A stretch of DNA of 64,000 bases from Vicinamibacterales bacterium (lineage in GTDB: Bacteria > Acidobacteriota > Vicinamibacteria > Vicinamibacterales > SCN-69-37): NCBI GenBank assembly GCA_030827135.1, contig JAURFE010000001.1, positions 494,368 to 558,367 of the forward strand. Reading direction: 5' to 3'. Both the position numbers and the translations under genes were made by a program. Shown piece after piece: positions 47,059 to 54,943 of the stretch. A model generated the notes under the pieces. It was not told the origin of the DNA, searched no databases, and saw nothing but the letters and a program-made list of their open reading frames with translations. Within the stretch, counting starts at the first letter, position 1, and each line of letters starts with the position of its first letter.

Positions 47059-47080
47059 TCAGTTCCCCATCTCCTCATCC
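47051..47080. repeat. Octamer array at the hspR 3' end
   Basis: TCATCTCC, TCAGTTCC, CCATCTCC and TCATCC follow with 8-bp period. The hspR stop (47059-47061) lies inside. Confidence 0.65.
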
Positions 47081-47451
47081 GATGTCGTGCGCGTGGTGAC
47101 CAGCGACGTGTTCAAACGCTGTTCCCAATCGTCGAGGCCGCGGGCGAGCTCTTTTTTGACATACGCCATGAATTCGTTGACTTCGCTCTGCATGCTTTCC
47201 ATCTTTTGGCGCATGTTGAGGATGATTTCGACGCCGGCGAGATTGACGCCGAGATCGCGCGTCAGCGTGAGAATCGTCTCCAGCCGCTGCAGGTCGTCGT
47301 CGGAATACAACCGGGTGTTGCCGTCGGTTCTGGACGGCGCGAGCAGGCCTTCCCGTTCGTAGAGACGCAGGGTTTGCGGGTGGACGTTGTACTTCGACGC
47401 CACCGCGCTGATCATGTAGTAGCCCTTGCCGGTTCCTGATTTTCTGGTCAT
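47059..47451 (-). CDS. hspR: Heat-shock repressor HspR (MerR family)
   Basis: 130 residues. MISAVASKYNVHPQTLRLYEREGLLAPSR is the winged helix-turn-helix of MerR/HspR, followed by TRLYSDDDLQRL and a coiled-coil (residues about 75-105). Its start ATG 47451 overlaps the dnaJ stop as ATGA, so it is co-expressed with dnaK-dnaJ and can repress its own operon, as in actinobacteria and epsilon-proteobacteria. The last residues (DEEMGN) and stop come from an octamer array. Confidence 0.9.
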   Translation of the reverse strand: MTRKSGTGKGYYMISAVASKYNVHPQTLRLYEREGLLAPSRTDGNTRLYSDDDLQRLETILTLTRDLGVNLAGVEIILNMRQKMESMQSEVNEFMAYVKKELARGLDDWEQRLNTSLVTTRTTSDEEMGN

Positions 47452-48554
47452 GACTGGGCTCCAAATAAGTGCGCGCGCACGTCCACGGGGTTGAGCGCGC
47501 CGAATTCTCGCAGCAACTCTTTTGACCGCTCGTCGCGCACGGGCGGCAACACGATCTGGACCTCGGCGATGAGGTCCCCCGCCAGGGCGGGGTCGTCGGA
47601 ATGCGCGGACGGGATGCCCTGGCCGCGCACCCGCAACTTCGTGCCGGACCCGGTGCCCGGCGGAACCTTCACCTTGACCGGCCCGGCCAGGGTCGGCACA
47701 TCGACCTTCGCGCCCAGAGCCGCTTCGTGCACCGCCACCGGCAGCACCATCCGCAGGTCGCGGCCGTCGCGCGAAAACACCGCATGCGGCGCGACCTCGA
47801 TGGTGACGTACAGGTCCCCCATCAGTCCGCCGCGCGCACCTGCATGCCCCCGCCCCGGCACTGACATGCGCGCCCCGTCATCGATCCCCGGCGGAATGAC
47901 CAGGGTCACCACCTCGCTGCGTGCCTGCAAGCCGCTGCCGGCACACACTCGACACACATGGAACGTCAATTGCCCTGTGGAACCACAAGGCTCACATGGT
48001 TTCGTAAACACCATGTGCCCGCGCGCCCACCGCGTCGACCCTGCGCCCCGGCACGCCGGGCACACCATCGGGGCCACTGCCACGCGGCCCGCACCTGCGC
48101 AGCCCGGACATCGTTCCTGCCGCACAACCGACACCGGGAAGTGCCCACCGCGCATCGCGTCCTCAAACGACAGCGGCATGGTCAGCTCAAGCGCGCTGCC
48201 CCGTTCGGGCGACGTGACACGCCGCGCGGCGTCCTGAAAGACATCAGAAAACATCTCCGAGAACGTGGCCGCATCGTGGCCTTGCGCGAGTGCCGAAAAG
48301 TCGAAGCCCTCAAACGCAATGGTGGCTTCAACCGTGGTCGGATGCTCGAACGTGCGGGAGCGGTCGTATTCGCGCCGCCGGTCCGCGTTGCCGAGCACCT
48401 CGTAGGCCTGCGACACCTGCCGGAACCGTGCTTCGGCCAGGCGGTCACCCGGATTGATCCGCGGGTGATACCGCCGCGCCAGACGCAGGTAGGCGCGCTC
48501 GATATCGGCCGCCGTCGCGGAGGCGTCAAGGTCGAGCGCGCCGTACAGGTCCAC
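47448..48554 (-). CDS. dnaJ: DnaJ-family co-chaperone with altered HPD motif
   Basis: 368 residues. J-domain (1-70), four CxxCxGxG-type zinc modules (CPGCAGAG, CPACRGAG, CEPCGSTG, CRVCAGSG), C-terminal substrate domain. The J-domain loop reads HPR (residues 30-32) instead of the near-invariant HPD; the codon is CGG, with no sign of a frame error. A Gly/Phe-rich linker is only weakly visible. Start GTG 48554 abuts the dnaK stop. Loss of the Asp normally abolishes stimulation of DnaK, so this protein may act mainly as a holdase or on another partner. Confidence 0.85.
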   Translation of the reverse strand: MDLYGALDLDASATAADIERAYLRLARRYHPRINPGDRLAEARFRQVSQAYEVLGNADRRREYDRSRTFEHPTTVEATIAFEGFDFSALAQGHDAATFSEMFSDVFQDAARRVTSPERGSALELTMPLSFEDAMRGGHFPVSVVRQERCPGCAGAGRVAVAPMVCPACRGAGSTRWARGHMVFTKPCEPCGSTGQLTFHVCRVCAGSGLQARSEVVTLVIPPGIDDGARMSVPGRGHAGARGGLMGDLYVTIEVAPHAVFSRDGRDLRMVLPVAVHEAALGAKVDVPTLAGPVKVKVPPGTGSGTKLRVRGQGIPSAHSDDPALAGDLIAEVQIVLPPVRDERSKELLREFGALNPVDVRAHLFGAQS

Positions 48555-50462
48555 TTATTTCTTCTCTTCGATGACTTCCGCGTCGATGACGTCGCCCGAC
48601 GCAGTGCCATCGCTGGACGCCCCGGCCGGCGGCGCGTCAGTGCCCGGCGCTCCCGCTGCGCCCGTCTGCTGGTAGAGCTTGGTCGCGGCCGTGGTCTGCG
48701 CATCCATCAGCGCATCAAGCTTCTTCGTGATGGACGTCGGATCCCCGGACTCAAGCGCCTGCTTCACGTCGGTAATCGCGGACTCGATCGCCAGGCGATC
48801 CTCCGCCTGCACCTTGTCGCCCGACTCCTTCATGAACTGCTCCGCGGCATGGACGGCCTGATCCGCACGGTTGCGGGTATCGACCTCTTCCTTCCGCTTC
48901 TTGTCCTCTTCGGCGTGCGCCTCGGCGTCCCTGACCATGCGATCGACTTCGTCCTTCGACAGCCCGCTGGTCGCCGTGATCGTGATCTTCTGTTCCTTGC
49001 CCGTGCCCTTGTCCCTGGCGGACACGTTCACGATGCCGTTCGCGTCGATGTCAAACGTGACTTCGATTTGCGGCACCCCGCGCGGCGCCGGCGGAATGCC
49101 GTCCAGGTGGAACTTGCCCAGCGTCCGGTTGTCGCGCGCCATCGGCCGTTCACCCTGCATCACGTGCACCTCGACGCTCGGCTGACTGTCGGCCGCCGTC
49201 GAGAACGTCTCCGACTTGCGGGTCGGAATCGTCGTGTTCCGCGTGATGAGTGTGGTCATGACGCCACCGAGCGTTTCAATGCCGAGTGAGAGCGGCGTGA
49301 CATCAAGCAGCAGCAGGTCCTTCACATCACCGGCAAGCACACCGGCCTGAAGCGCGGCGCCGATGGCCACAACTTCGTCCGGGTTCACCCCCTTGTGGGG
49401 CTCCTTGCCGAACTGCTCCTTCACAAGCTGCTGCACCTTCGGAATTCGCGTGGACCCACCAACGAGGACCACCTCGTCGATGTCCTTCGCCGTGAGTCCG
49501 GCATCCTGCATCGCCTGGCGGCACGGCCCCATCGTCTTCTGCAGCAGATCGTCCACGAGCGACTCGAACTTCGCGCGCGTGAGCTTCATCGCCAGGTGCT
49601 TCGGCCCGGTCGCGTCCGCCGAGATGAACGGCAGATTCACTTCCGTCTCGACGACCGTCGAGAGTTCCATCTTGGCTTTCTCCGCCGCCTCCTTGAGGCG
49701 CTGGAGGGCCATGCGGTCCTTGGAGAGATCGATGCCTTCCTGCTTCCTGAACTCCGCAACGATCCAGTCCATCACCCGCTGGTCGAGGTTGTCGCCACCG
49801 AGGTGCGTGTCGCCATTGGTGGCCTTGACCTCCACGACGCCCTCGCCCACTTCCAGCACCGACACGTCAAAGGTGCCGCCGCCGAAGTCATACACCACGA
49901 TCGTTTCGTTCTTCTTCTTGTCGAGACCATACGCCAGCGCCGCCGCCGTCGGCTCGTTGACAATGCGCATCACCTCAAGACCGGCAATCGTGCCGGCGTC
50001 CTTGGTCGCCTGGCGCTGCGCGTCGTTGAAGTATGCCGGCACCGTGATGACGGCCTTGCTGACCGGCTGGCCGAGGTAATCCTCTGCGGCCTGCTTCAGC
50101 TTGCCCAGCACCATCGCAGAAATTTGCGGCGGCGTGAACGGCTTGTCCTGCCCGTCCACCTTGACGGCCACGTGACCACCCTCGGCCACCACGCGATACG
50201 GGACGAGCTTCAACTCCTCACCCACTTCGTCGTGCCGGCGGCCCATGAACCGCTTGATCGAGTACACGGTGTTCTCAGGGTTCGTGACGGCCTGGCGCTT
50301 CGCGACCTGACCGACCAACCGCTCACCCGACTTTGAAAATCCCACCACCGACGGCGTGATACGCCCGCCTTCCGAATTGGTGATAACGACGGCTTCGCCG
50401 CCTTCCATGACGGCCACCACCGAGTTCGTGGTGCCCAGGTCGATGCCGATGATCTTGCTCAT
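48555..50462 (-). CDS. dnaK: Chaperone protein DnaK
   Basis: 635 residues from ATG 50462. [62 protein letters not shown] and the substrate-binding domain ([18 protein letters not shown]-like [18 protein letters not shown]) are canonical Hsp70. An earlier in-frame ATG at 50504 is rejected on the family start and the GAGGAG ribosome-binding site. It heads dnaK-dnaJ-hspR; no grpE is present here. Confidence 0.97.
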   Translation of the reverse strand: MSKIIGIDLGTTNSVVAVMEGGEAVVITNSEGGRITPSVVGFSKSGERLVGQVAKRQAVTNPENTVYSIKRFMGRRHDEVGEELKLVPYRVVAEGGHVAVKVDGQDKPFTPPQISAMVLGKLKQAAEDYLGQPVSKAVITVPAYFNDAQRQATKDAGTIAGLEVMRIVNEPTAAALAYGLDKKKNETIVVYDFGGGTFDVSVLEVGEGVVEVKATNGDTHLGGDNLDQRVMDWIVAEFRKQEGIDLSKDRMALQRLKEAAEKAKMELSTVVETEVNLPFISADATGPKHLAMKLTRAKFESLVDDLLQKTMGPCRQAMQDAGLTAKDIDEVVLVGGSTRIPKVQQLVKEQFGKEPHKGVNPDEVVAIGAALQAGVLAGDVKDLLLLDVTPLSLGIETLGGVMTTLITRNTTIPTRKSETFSTAADSQPSVEVHVMQGERPMARDNRTLGKFHLDGIPPAPRGVPQIEVTFDIDANGIVNVSARDKGTGKEQKITITATSGLSKDEVDRMVRDAEAHAEEDKKRKEEVDTRNRADQAVHAAEQFMKESGDKVQAEDRLAIESAITDVKQALESGDPTSITKKLDALMDAQTTAATKLYQQTGAAGAPGTDAPPAGASSDGTASGDVIDAEVIEEKK

Positions 50463-50502
50463 TGTGTGACGCTCCTCTGCGCTCAGGCCCTTGAAATTGG
50501 CC

Positions 50503-50536
50503 AAACCTTAGTCTTGCGCATTATAGAAACCTTAGT
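50503..50536 (-). promoter_or_regulatory. Direct repeat in the dnaK leader, candidate HspR operator
   Basis: ACTAAGGTTT occurs twice in the same orientation (50503-50512 and 50527-50536 on the minus strand), 24 bp apart and straddling the -10 box. A known HspR site (HAIR) is CTTGAGT-N7-ACTCAAG; the repeat matches only partly, so HspR binding is a guess from context. Confidence 0.4.
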
Positions 50537-50549
50537 GAATACATGTCAA
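50520..50549 (-). promoter_or_regulatory. Sigma-70 promoter of dnaK-dnaJ-hspR
   Basis: TTGACA (50544-50549) and TATAAT (50520-50525) on the minus strand, both exact consensus, with an 18-bp spacer. It fires toward dnaK about 58 bp upstream of its start codon. Confidence 0.8.
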
Positions 50550-50552
50550 CTG

Positions 50553-50578
50553 TAGGGCGCGCTGAACTTGAGCGCGCC
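50553..50578. repeat. 26-bp hairpin element, copy 3
   Basis: TAGGGCGCGCT, loop GAAC, TTGAGCGCGCC. It has the full 8-bp stem and lies just upstream of the dnaK promoter, between divergent genes. Confidence 0.85.
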
Positions 50579-50581
50579 AAC

Positions 50582-50683
50582 AATTGGGTTGGGTTGAGTC
50601 AGCTTGGGGCGGAGGACAGCGTGCCCCCTGGGGAGAACACCGACCCAACCTCACTCAGCCCTATCCAACCTTACCCACCCTTA
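50582..50683. repeat. Degenerate inverted TTGGG/CCAAC word region
   Basis: GGGTTGGGTTGAG words (50582-50603) are followed about 40 bp later by ACCCAACCTCACTCAGCCC and related words (50642-50683), their rough complement. It is looser than the arrays at 5.7 and 41 kb. Together with hairpin copy 3 and the dnaK promoter it fills much of the 310-bp dnaK-FecR gap. Confidence 0.55.
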
Positions 50684-50690
50684 ATGGCCC

Positions 50691-50725
50691 GCAAATCTCG
50701 CTGTGGTTTTCGGCCCGAGATTTGC
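50691..50725 (+). promoter_or_regulatory. Leader hairpin upstream of the FecR-domain gene
   Basis: GCAAATCTCG (50691-50700) and CGAGATTTGC (50716-50725) form a perfect 10-bp stem with a 15-nt loop, 47 bp before the ATG at 50773. Each arm sits next to GGCCCG. It may be an operator or a leader RNA element. It is not a recognised riboswitch. Confidence 0.5.
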
Positions 50726-50772
50726 TCTCACTGTTTGCGCCAGCTTTTCTGCTTGAACGGAGTGAGGCGCGT

Positions 50773-52212
50773 ATGTCCCGGTATTTCACACATCTGGCCA
50801 TAGCGACGGTGGCCCTTGGAACGATCTCGTTGGGGGCGCAGGCCCGGTACACGCCGCAGGACCGCTACAACCAGGACCGCTATGAACAAGACCGCTCTGA
50901 CTTCGAGCGCCGCGACACGTTCGGCGAGGAACTTCCCGCCTTTGTGTCGGTGATGGATGGCTACGCGGAGCTTGACCGCGGCGGGCAGTCGTCACGTGAC
51001 ATCGAAAACGTCCCCCTGGAAGCGGGCGACAGGCTCCGCACCACCCGCGGACGCGTGGAAGTGCTGTTTGAGGATGGGAGTGTGATCGCGCTGGATGAAC
51101 ACACGGCCATCGCGTTTGTCACCGACGGCGCCGTGGACCTGCATCAGGGCCGCCTGCGCGCGCAGTGGCGCGACCGCGGATCACGCGACGGACTGACGAT
51201 TCGCACGATGGCCGGCGATGCGCTCATCCGCACCCAGGGCGACTATCGCATCACGCTGGGGGCGTCCCGGCGTGGGGAACCGGAGATCGAAGTGGCCGTG
51301 GCTCGTGGCTCTGCGGAACTGGCGAACGACCTGGGACGAACACTCGTGCGCGAGGGCACGCGGGCCCTGACGACGGCCGCGTATGCGCCATCGGTGCCGT
51401 ATGACTTCTCCGCGCCGCGCGATGAATTCGAGCGCTGGACGGACAGCCTCGACGACGACCGCTACGGCATCGAATCGGCGCGTTATCTGCCGACCGAACT
51501 CCGATATTACGGCGGGGTCTTTGACCGGTACGGTGCGTGGCACCACCACGCCTCGTATGGATGGGTCTGGTATCCGCGCGTCAGCTTCGACTGGCGTCCG
51601 TACTCCGGCGGACGCTGGAGCTTTGTGGTCGGCTTCGGCTATTCGTGGGTGGGCGGGTCGCGCTGGTCCTGGCCCACGCATCACTACGGCCGCTGGGATC
51701 GGCTCGACTCGAACTGGTTCTGGATTCCCGCGCGGCCGACGCAGCATCGTTTTGTTGGTTACGCGGCGCCGCGGCCGAGCTCCACGTCCACCGTCTCGTA
51801 TTACCAACGGACCCGGACGGTCCAGGGACCGACGTTCAGGGTCCAGGAGCCCAGGAGTCCAGGGGTCCGGGGGTCCGGGGGGCCGGGGGTCCCAGGGTTC
51901 GAGCCGCGCGCGGTACCGCGTAATCAAGCACCGCGCACAGACGCGCCGCGGCCGCAGGCTGATCGGCCGCAGGTCGACCGGCCGGGGCGGTCGGAGCAGC
52001 CGCAACGTGCGGCACCGCCACGGCGGTCCGCACCGCCGGACCGATCGTCGCAACCACAGCGCGCCGCTCCCACGCCGCGATCGGAGGCGCCGCGGGCGTC
52101 ATCGCCACCCCCGTCGGGGTCGCGCACGCCCTCGCGCTCGGCGAATCCGTCGGGCAGCGACAACCGGCAGCGATCGGGAACGGCCGTCAGGCGCGGTGGC
52201 GGAGGCGTGTAG
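50773..52212 (+). CDS. FecR-domain protein with DUF6600-like Trp-rich region
   Basis: 479 residues from ATG 50773 (GAGG 6 nt upstream). Signal peptide MSRYFTHLAIATVALGTISLGAQA; a FecR domain (about residues 45-190: NVPLEAGDRLRTTRGRVEVLFEDGSVIALDEHTAI); a Trp/Tyr-rich block like DUF6600 (YGAWHHHASYGWVWYPRVSFDWRPYSGGRW) at about 255-320; and a low-complexity Pro/Arg/Ser/Gln C-terminus. In that tail, residues around VQEPRSPGVRGSGGPG are encoded by an in-frame octamer array. Probably a periplasmic or cell-surface protein; FecR domains often act in signalling, but no partner sigma factor is next to it. Confidence 0.82.
   Translation: MSRYFTHLAIATVALGTISLGAQARYTPQDRYNQDRYEQDRSDFERRDTFGEELPAFVSVMDGYAELDRGGQSSRDIENVPLEAGDRLRTTRGRVEVLFEDGSVIALDEHTAIAFVTDGAVDLHQGRLRAQWRDRGSRDGLTIRTMAGDALIRTQGDYRITLGASRRGEPEIEVAVARGSAELANDLGRTLVREGTRALTTAAYAPSVPYDFSAPRDEFERWTDSLDDDRYGIESARYLPTELRYYGGVFDRYGAWHHHASYGWVWYPRVSFDWRPYSGGRWSFVVGFGYSWVGGSRWSWPTHHYGRWDRLDSNWFWIPARPTQHRFVGYAAPRPSSTSTVSYYQRTRTVQGPTFRVQEPRSPGVRGSGGPGVPGFEPRAVPRNQAPRTDAPRPQADRPQVDRPGRSEQPQRAAPPRRSAPPDRSSQPQRAAPTPRSEAPRASSPPPSGSRTPSRSANPSGSDNRQRSGTAVRRGGGGV
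51836..51905. repeat. In-frame octamer array (word TCCAGGGG) in the FecR-domain gene
   Basis: Eight consecutive words of the type TCCAGGAG, TCCAGGGG, TCCGGGGG with 8-bp period. As 8 is not a multiple of 3, each three words shift through all frames and yield a 8-codon peptide period. It lies in the low-complexity tail. The same word is at 7671 and 63069. Confidence 0.8.
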
Positions 52213-52259
52213 CGCGGAGCGTCAACCCGGGCGGCAACGGCACCTGATATCGTTGCGGC

Positions 52260-54515
52260 ATGTCCGTCATCACGATTCGGCTGGTGCGGGGCGTCGGCCT
52301 GGTCGCGCTGTTCGTGGCTGCGGCCTTGTTCGGCATCGCCAGCGGTGTCGTGCTCGCATTTGTCGATGACCTGCCGCAAATCAGCGCGCTCGATCAGTAT
52401 TCGCCCAGCACGATCACCCGTGTGCTTGGGCGTGACGGGTCGAGCATCGGCGAGTTTGCGACCGAACGGCGCGAGGTGGTCAAGCGCGACCAGATTCCCG
52501 AGGTGCTGCGCTCGGCCATCCTCGCCGCCGAAGATGGCAGCTTCGAAAGTCACATCGGGTTTCAGCCGGCGCGCATGGTCTGGGCCGCGTTCCGCGATCT
52601 CACCAGCGGCGGACGAACCCCGGGACGCTCCACGCTGACGCAGCAGATCGCGCGCAACCTCTTTCAGGACACCATCGGCTTCCGGCGAGACCCTGACGCC
52701 TGGATCGATCTCACCGGCTGGGAGCGGAAGATCAAGGAAGCCCTCGTGGCCGTCCAGATCGAACGGCGCTACACCAAAAACGAGATCTTCACGATGTACT
52801 GCAACCAGATCTACTGGGGGCACGGCGCCTATGGCGTCCAGGCCGCGTCGCGGCTGTATTTCGACAAGTCGGTCTCCGATCTGTCGCTCGACGAAGCCGC
52901 CACGCTTGCCGGTATCATCCAGAGTCCCGAACGGCAGAGTCCATACGTAAATCCCACCGCGGCTGCCCGGCGGCGGAACTGGACGTTGTCGCGCATGGCC
53001 GCCGAAGGATTCATCACCAGAGATGAGGCGAACCAGGCGGAGGCCCGCCCCATCACCACGGGTGGCGCCCCGAGCACGCCCGCGCTGGCGCCACATTTTC
53101 TCGAGTCGATCCGGCAGCAGTTGCAGGCGCGCTATGGCGCGAAAGCCATCTACGAGGGCGGCCTCACCGTACGCACCGGCATTGACCCCGTCCTGCAACG
53201 TGCCGCGAACGACGCGCTCGATCGCGAATTGCGGCGTCTCGATCGCCTGGGGGGATTCCGCCGGCCCGCGCGAAACCTGGTCGCGGAAAAGCTCGACGTC
53301 GACACCTTCCGCCTGCAGCGATGGTCGCGCGCCCCAGGCGTGGGCGAGATCGTGCCGGCGATCGTGCTTGGGATCGACGGCACGACAATTCGTCTGCGCG
53401 CCGGCGCCTGGGAAGGCACGATCGACGCCACCGGATACAACTGGGCGCGCCGGCGCGTCGACGCGCTCGTGCGCCGCGGTGATTTGATCGAAACACGCGT
53501 GTTGTCCCGAGCGGACGACAGCCGCACGTTCACCGGATCACTCGAGCAGGCCCCCGCCATTGAAGGAGCCGTCGTCGCGATCGACAACCGCACCGGCCAG
53601 ATTCTCGCAATGGTGGGCGGGCACAGCTTCAGCCGCAGCGAATTCAACAGGGCCACGCAGGCGATGCGGCAGGTCGGGTCCACCTTCAAGCCGTTTGTCT
53701 ACGCGGCAGCCATTGACCGCGGATACACGGCGACGTCGATCCTGCTTGATGCCCCGGTCAGCTACAACCCCGGTCCGGGGCAGCCGCCCTGGGAGCCACA
53801 AAACTACGACCGTGAGTATCGCGGCGAAATGACGCTGCGGGCGGCGCTCGCCGGGTCGAGAAACATCCCGACCATCCGGCTGATGGATGCCCTCGGGCCC
53901 GCGCAGGTCGTCGCCTACGCCAGGCGCATGGGCATCAGCGCCCCGTTACCGGCGTATCTGCCAGTGGCCATCGGTGCCGCCGAGGCGACGCTGCTCGAAA
54001 TGACGTCGGCCTACTCGGCGTTCGCCAATCAGGGCGTCCGTGTCACGCCGTTGCCCATCCTCCAGGTCACCGACCGCGAGGGCAACGTGCTCGAAGAACA
54101 CCGGTCCGAGCCACACGAGGCGTTGCGGGCCGATACCGCGTTTGTCGTCGCGCACCTGCTGCAGAACGCGGTCACTTCGGGCACGGCGGCCAAGGCCAAC
54201 GTCCTGCAGTGGCCGGTTGGCGGCAAGACAGGCACCACGGATGACTACACCGACGCATGGTTCATCGGGTTTGATCCCGAGATCACCCTCGGTGTGTGGG
54301 TGGGCCGCGATGTCAAGAAACCCATTGGTCCCGGACAAAGCGGCACCGAAGCGGCCCTGCCCATGTGGATCGAGATCATGAAGCCCTGGGTGGAACGGCG
54401 ACGCGGGCAACTGGCGGAGTGGCCGGCGTTTGAAAAACCCGGGAACGTGGTCATGGTCATGACCGCCAACGGCCTGGAAGCGTTCATCGCGGGCACGGAG
54501 CCGGGGATCCGATGA
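52260..54515 (+). CDS. Penicillin-binding protein 1A (bifunctional)
   Basis: 751 residues. N-terminal membrane anchor, then a GT51 transglycosylase domain (AILAAEDGSFESHIGF; RSTLTQQIARNLFQ; the RRYTKNEIFTMYCNQIYWGHGAYGVQAAS block) and a transpeptidase domain with SxxK at GSTFKPFVYAAAID, SRN as the SxN motif, and KTGTT. It polymerises and crosslinks peptidoglycan. The ATG start at 52260 is 47 bp after the FecR gene. A lasso-B2-like gene is coupled to its end by ATGA. Confidence 0.95.
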   Translation: MSVITIRLVRGVGLVALFVAAALFGIASGVVLAFVDDLPQISALDQYSPSTITRVLGRDGSSIGEFATERREVVKRDQIPEVLRSAILAAEDGSFESHIGFQPARMVWAAFRDLTSGGRTPGRSTLTQQIARNLFQDTIGFRRDPDAWIDLTGWERKIKEALVAVQIERRYTKNEIFTMYCNQIYWGHGAYGVQAASRLYFDKSVSDLSLDEAATLAGIIQSPERQSPYVNPTAAARRRNWTLSRMAAEGFITRDEANQAEARPITTGGAPSTPALAPHFLESIRQQLQARYGAKAIYEGGLTVRTGIDPVLQRAANDALDRELRRLDRLGGFRRPARNLVAEKLDVDTFRLQRWSRAPGVGEIVPAIVLGIDGTTIRLRAGAWEGTIDATGYNWARRRVDALVRRGDLIETRVLSRADDSRTFTGSLEQAPAIEGAVVAIDNRTGQILAMVGGHSFSRSEFNRATQAMRQVGSTFKPFVYAAAIDRGYTATSILLDAPVSYNPGPGQPPWEPQNYDREYRGEMTLRAALAGSRNIPTIRLMDALGPAQVVAYARRMGISAPLPAYLPVAIGAAEATLLEMTSAYSAFANQGVRVTPLPILQVTDREGNVLEEHRSEPHEALRADTAFVVAHLLQNAVTSGTAAKANVLQWPVGGKTGTTDDYTDAWFIGFDPEITLGVWVGRDVKKPIGPGQSGTEAALPMWIEIMKPWVERRRGQLAEWPAFEKPGNVVMVMTANGLEAFIAGTEPGIR

Positions 54516-54940
54516 CCGTCGCGCAACGCCGGTGGCGCGACCTGCCTCGCGGCGACCGCCGCGCCGCGCTGGTCATGGCCGCGCTGGTGCCGCTCGTCCA
54601 CATCAGTGTGCGCGTGCTCGACTACCAGCGCACCCACCGATGGCTCGCGCGCCGGACGACTCCTCCTGAGACACGCCGGCTGCCGGCAGATGCACTGCGC
54701 CGATGGGTCACCGCGACCACCCGTGTGCAGGCGTACTCGCCATATCCGGGCAACTGTCTCTCGCGTTCGTTGGCGCTGTGGTGGCTGCTGCGGCGCTGCG
54801 GCGTGGACGCCACGCTGCAGCTCGGCGTCTCACTCGCCGGCCGGTTTGCCGCCCATGCGTGGGTGGAGGCGAACGGCCAGGTGCTGAATGACACGCCGGA
54901 CGTCGCGACCCGCTACACGCCGATGCACGCGTCCCGCTGA
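54512..54940 (+). CDS. Lasso-peptide B2-like transglutaminase-fold protein
   Basis: 142 residues. Cys82 in PGNCLSRSLALWWLLRRCG, His115 in AAHAWVEANG and Asp127 in LNDTPD give the Cys-His-Asp triad of the PF13471 family (leader peptidase of lasso peptides). A hydrophobic segment near residues 20-36 may anchor it. The start overlaps the PBP1A stop (ATGA). No lasso precursor, B1 recognition protein or cyclase is near. So it may be an orphan cysteine protease acting with the cell wall or a peptide encoded elsewhere. Confidence 0.8.
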   Translation: MTVAQRRWRDLPRGDRRAALVMAALVPLVHISVRVLDYQRTHRWLARRTTPPETRRLPADALRRWVTATTRVQAYSPYPGNCLSRSLALWWLLRRCGVDATLQLGVSLAGRFAAHAWVEANGQVLNDTPDVATRYTPMHASR

Positions 54941-54943
54941 CGG

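Noticed and set aside
51924-53198. Long minus-strand frame opposite the FecR and PBP1A genes
   Set aside because: It crosses the gap between two well-supported genes and has no recognisable domain; a composition artefact.
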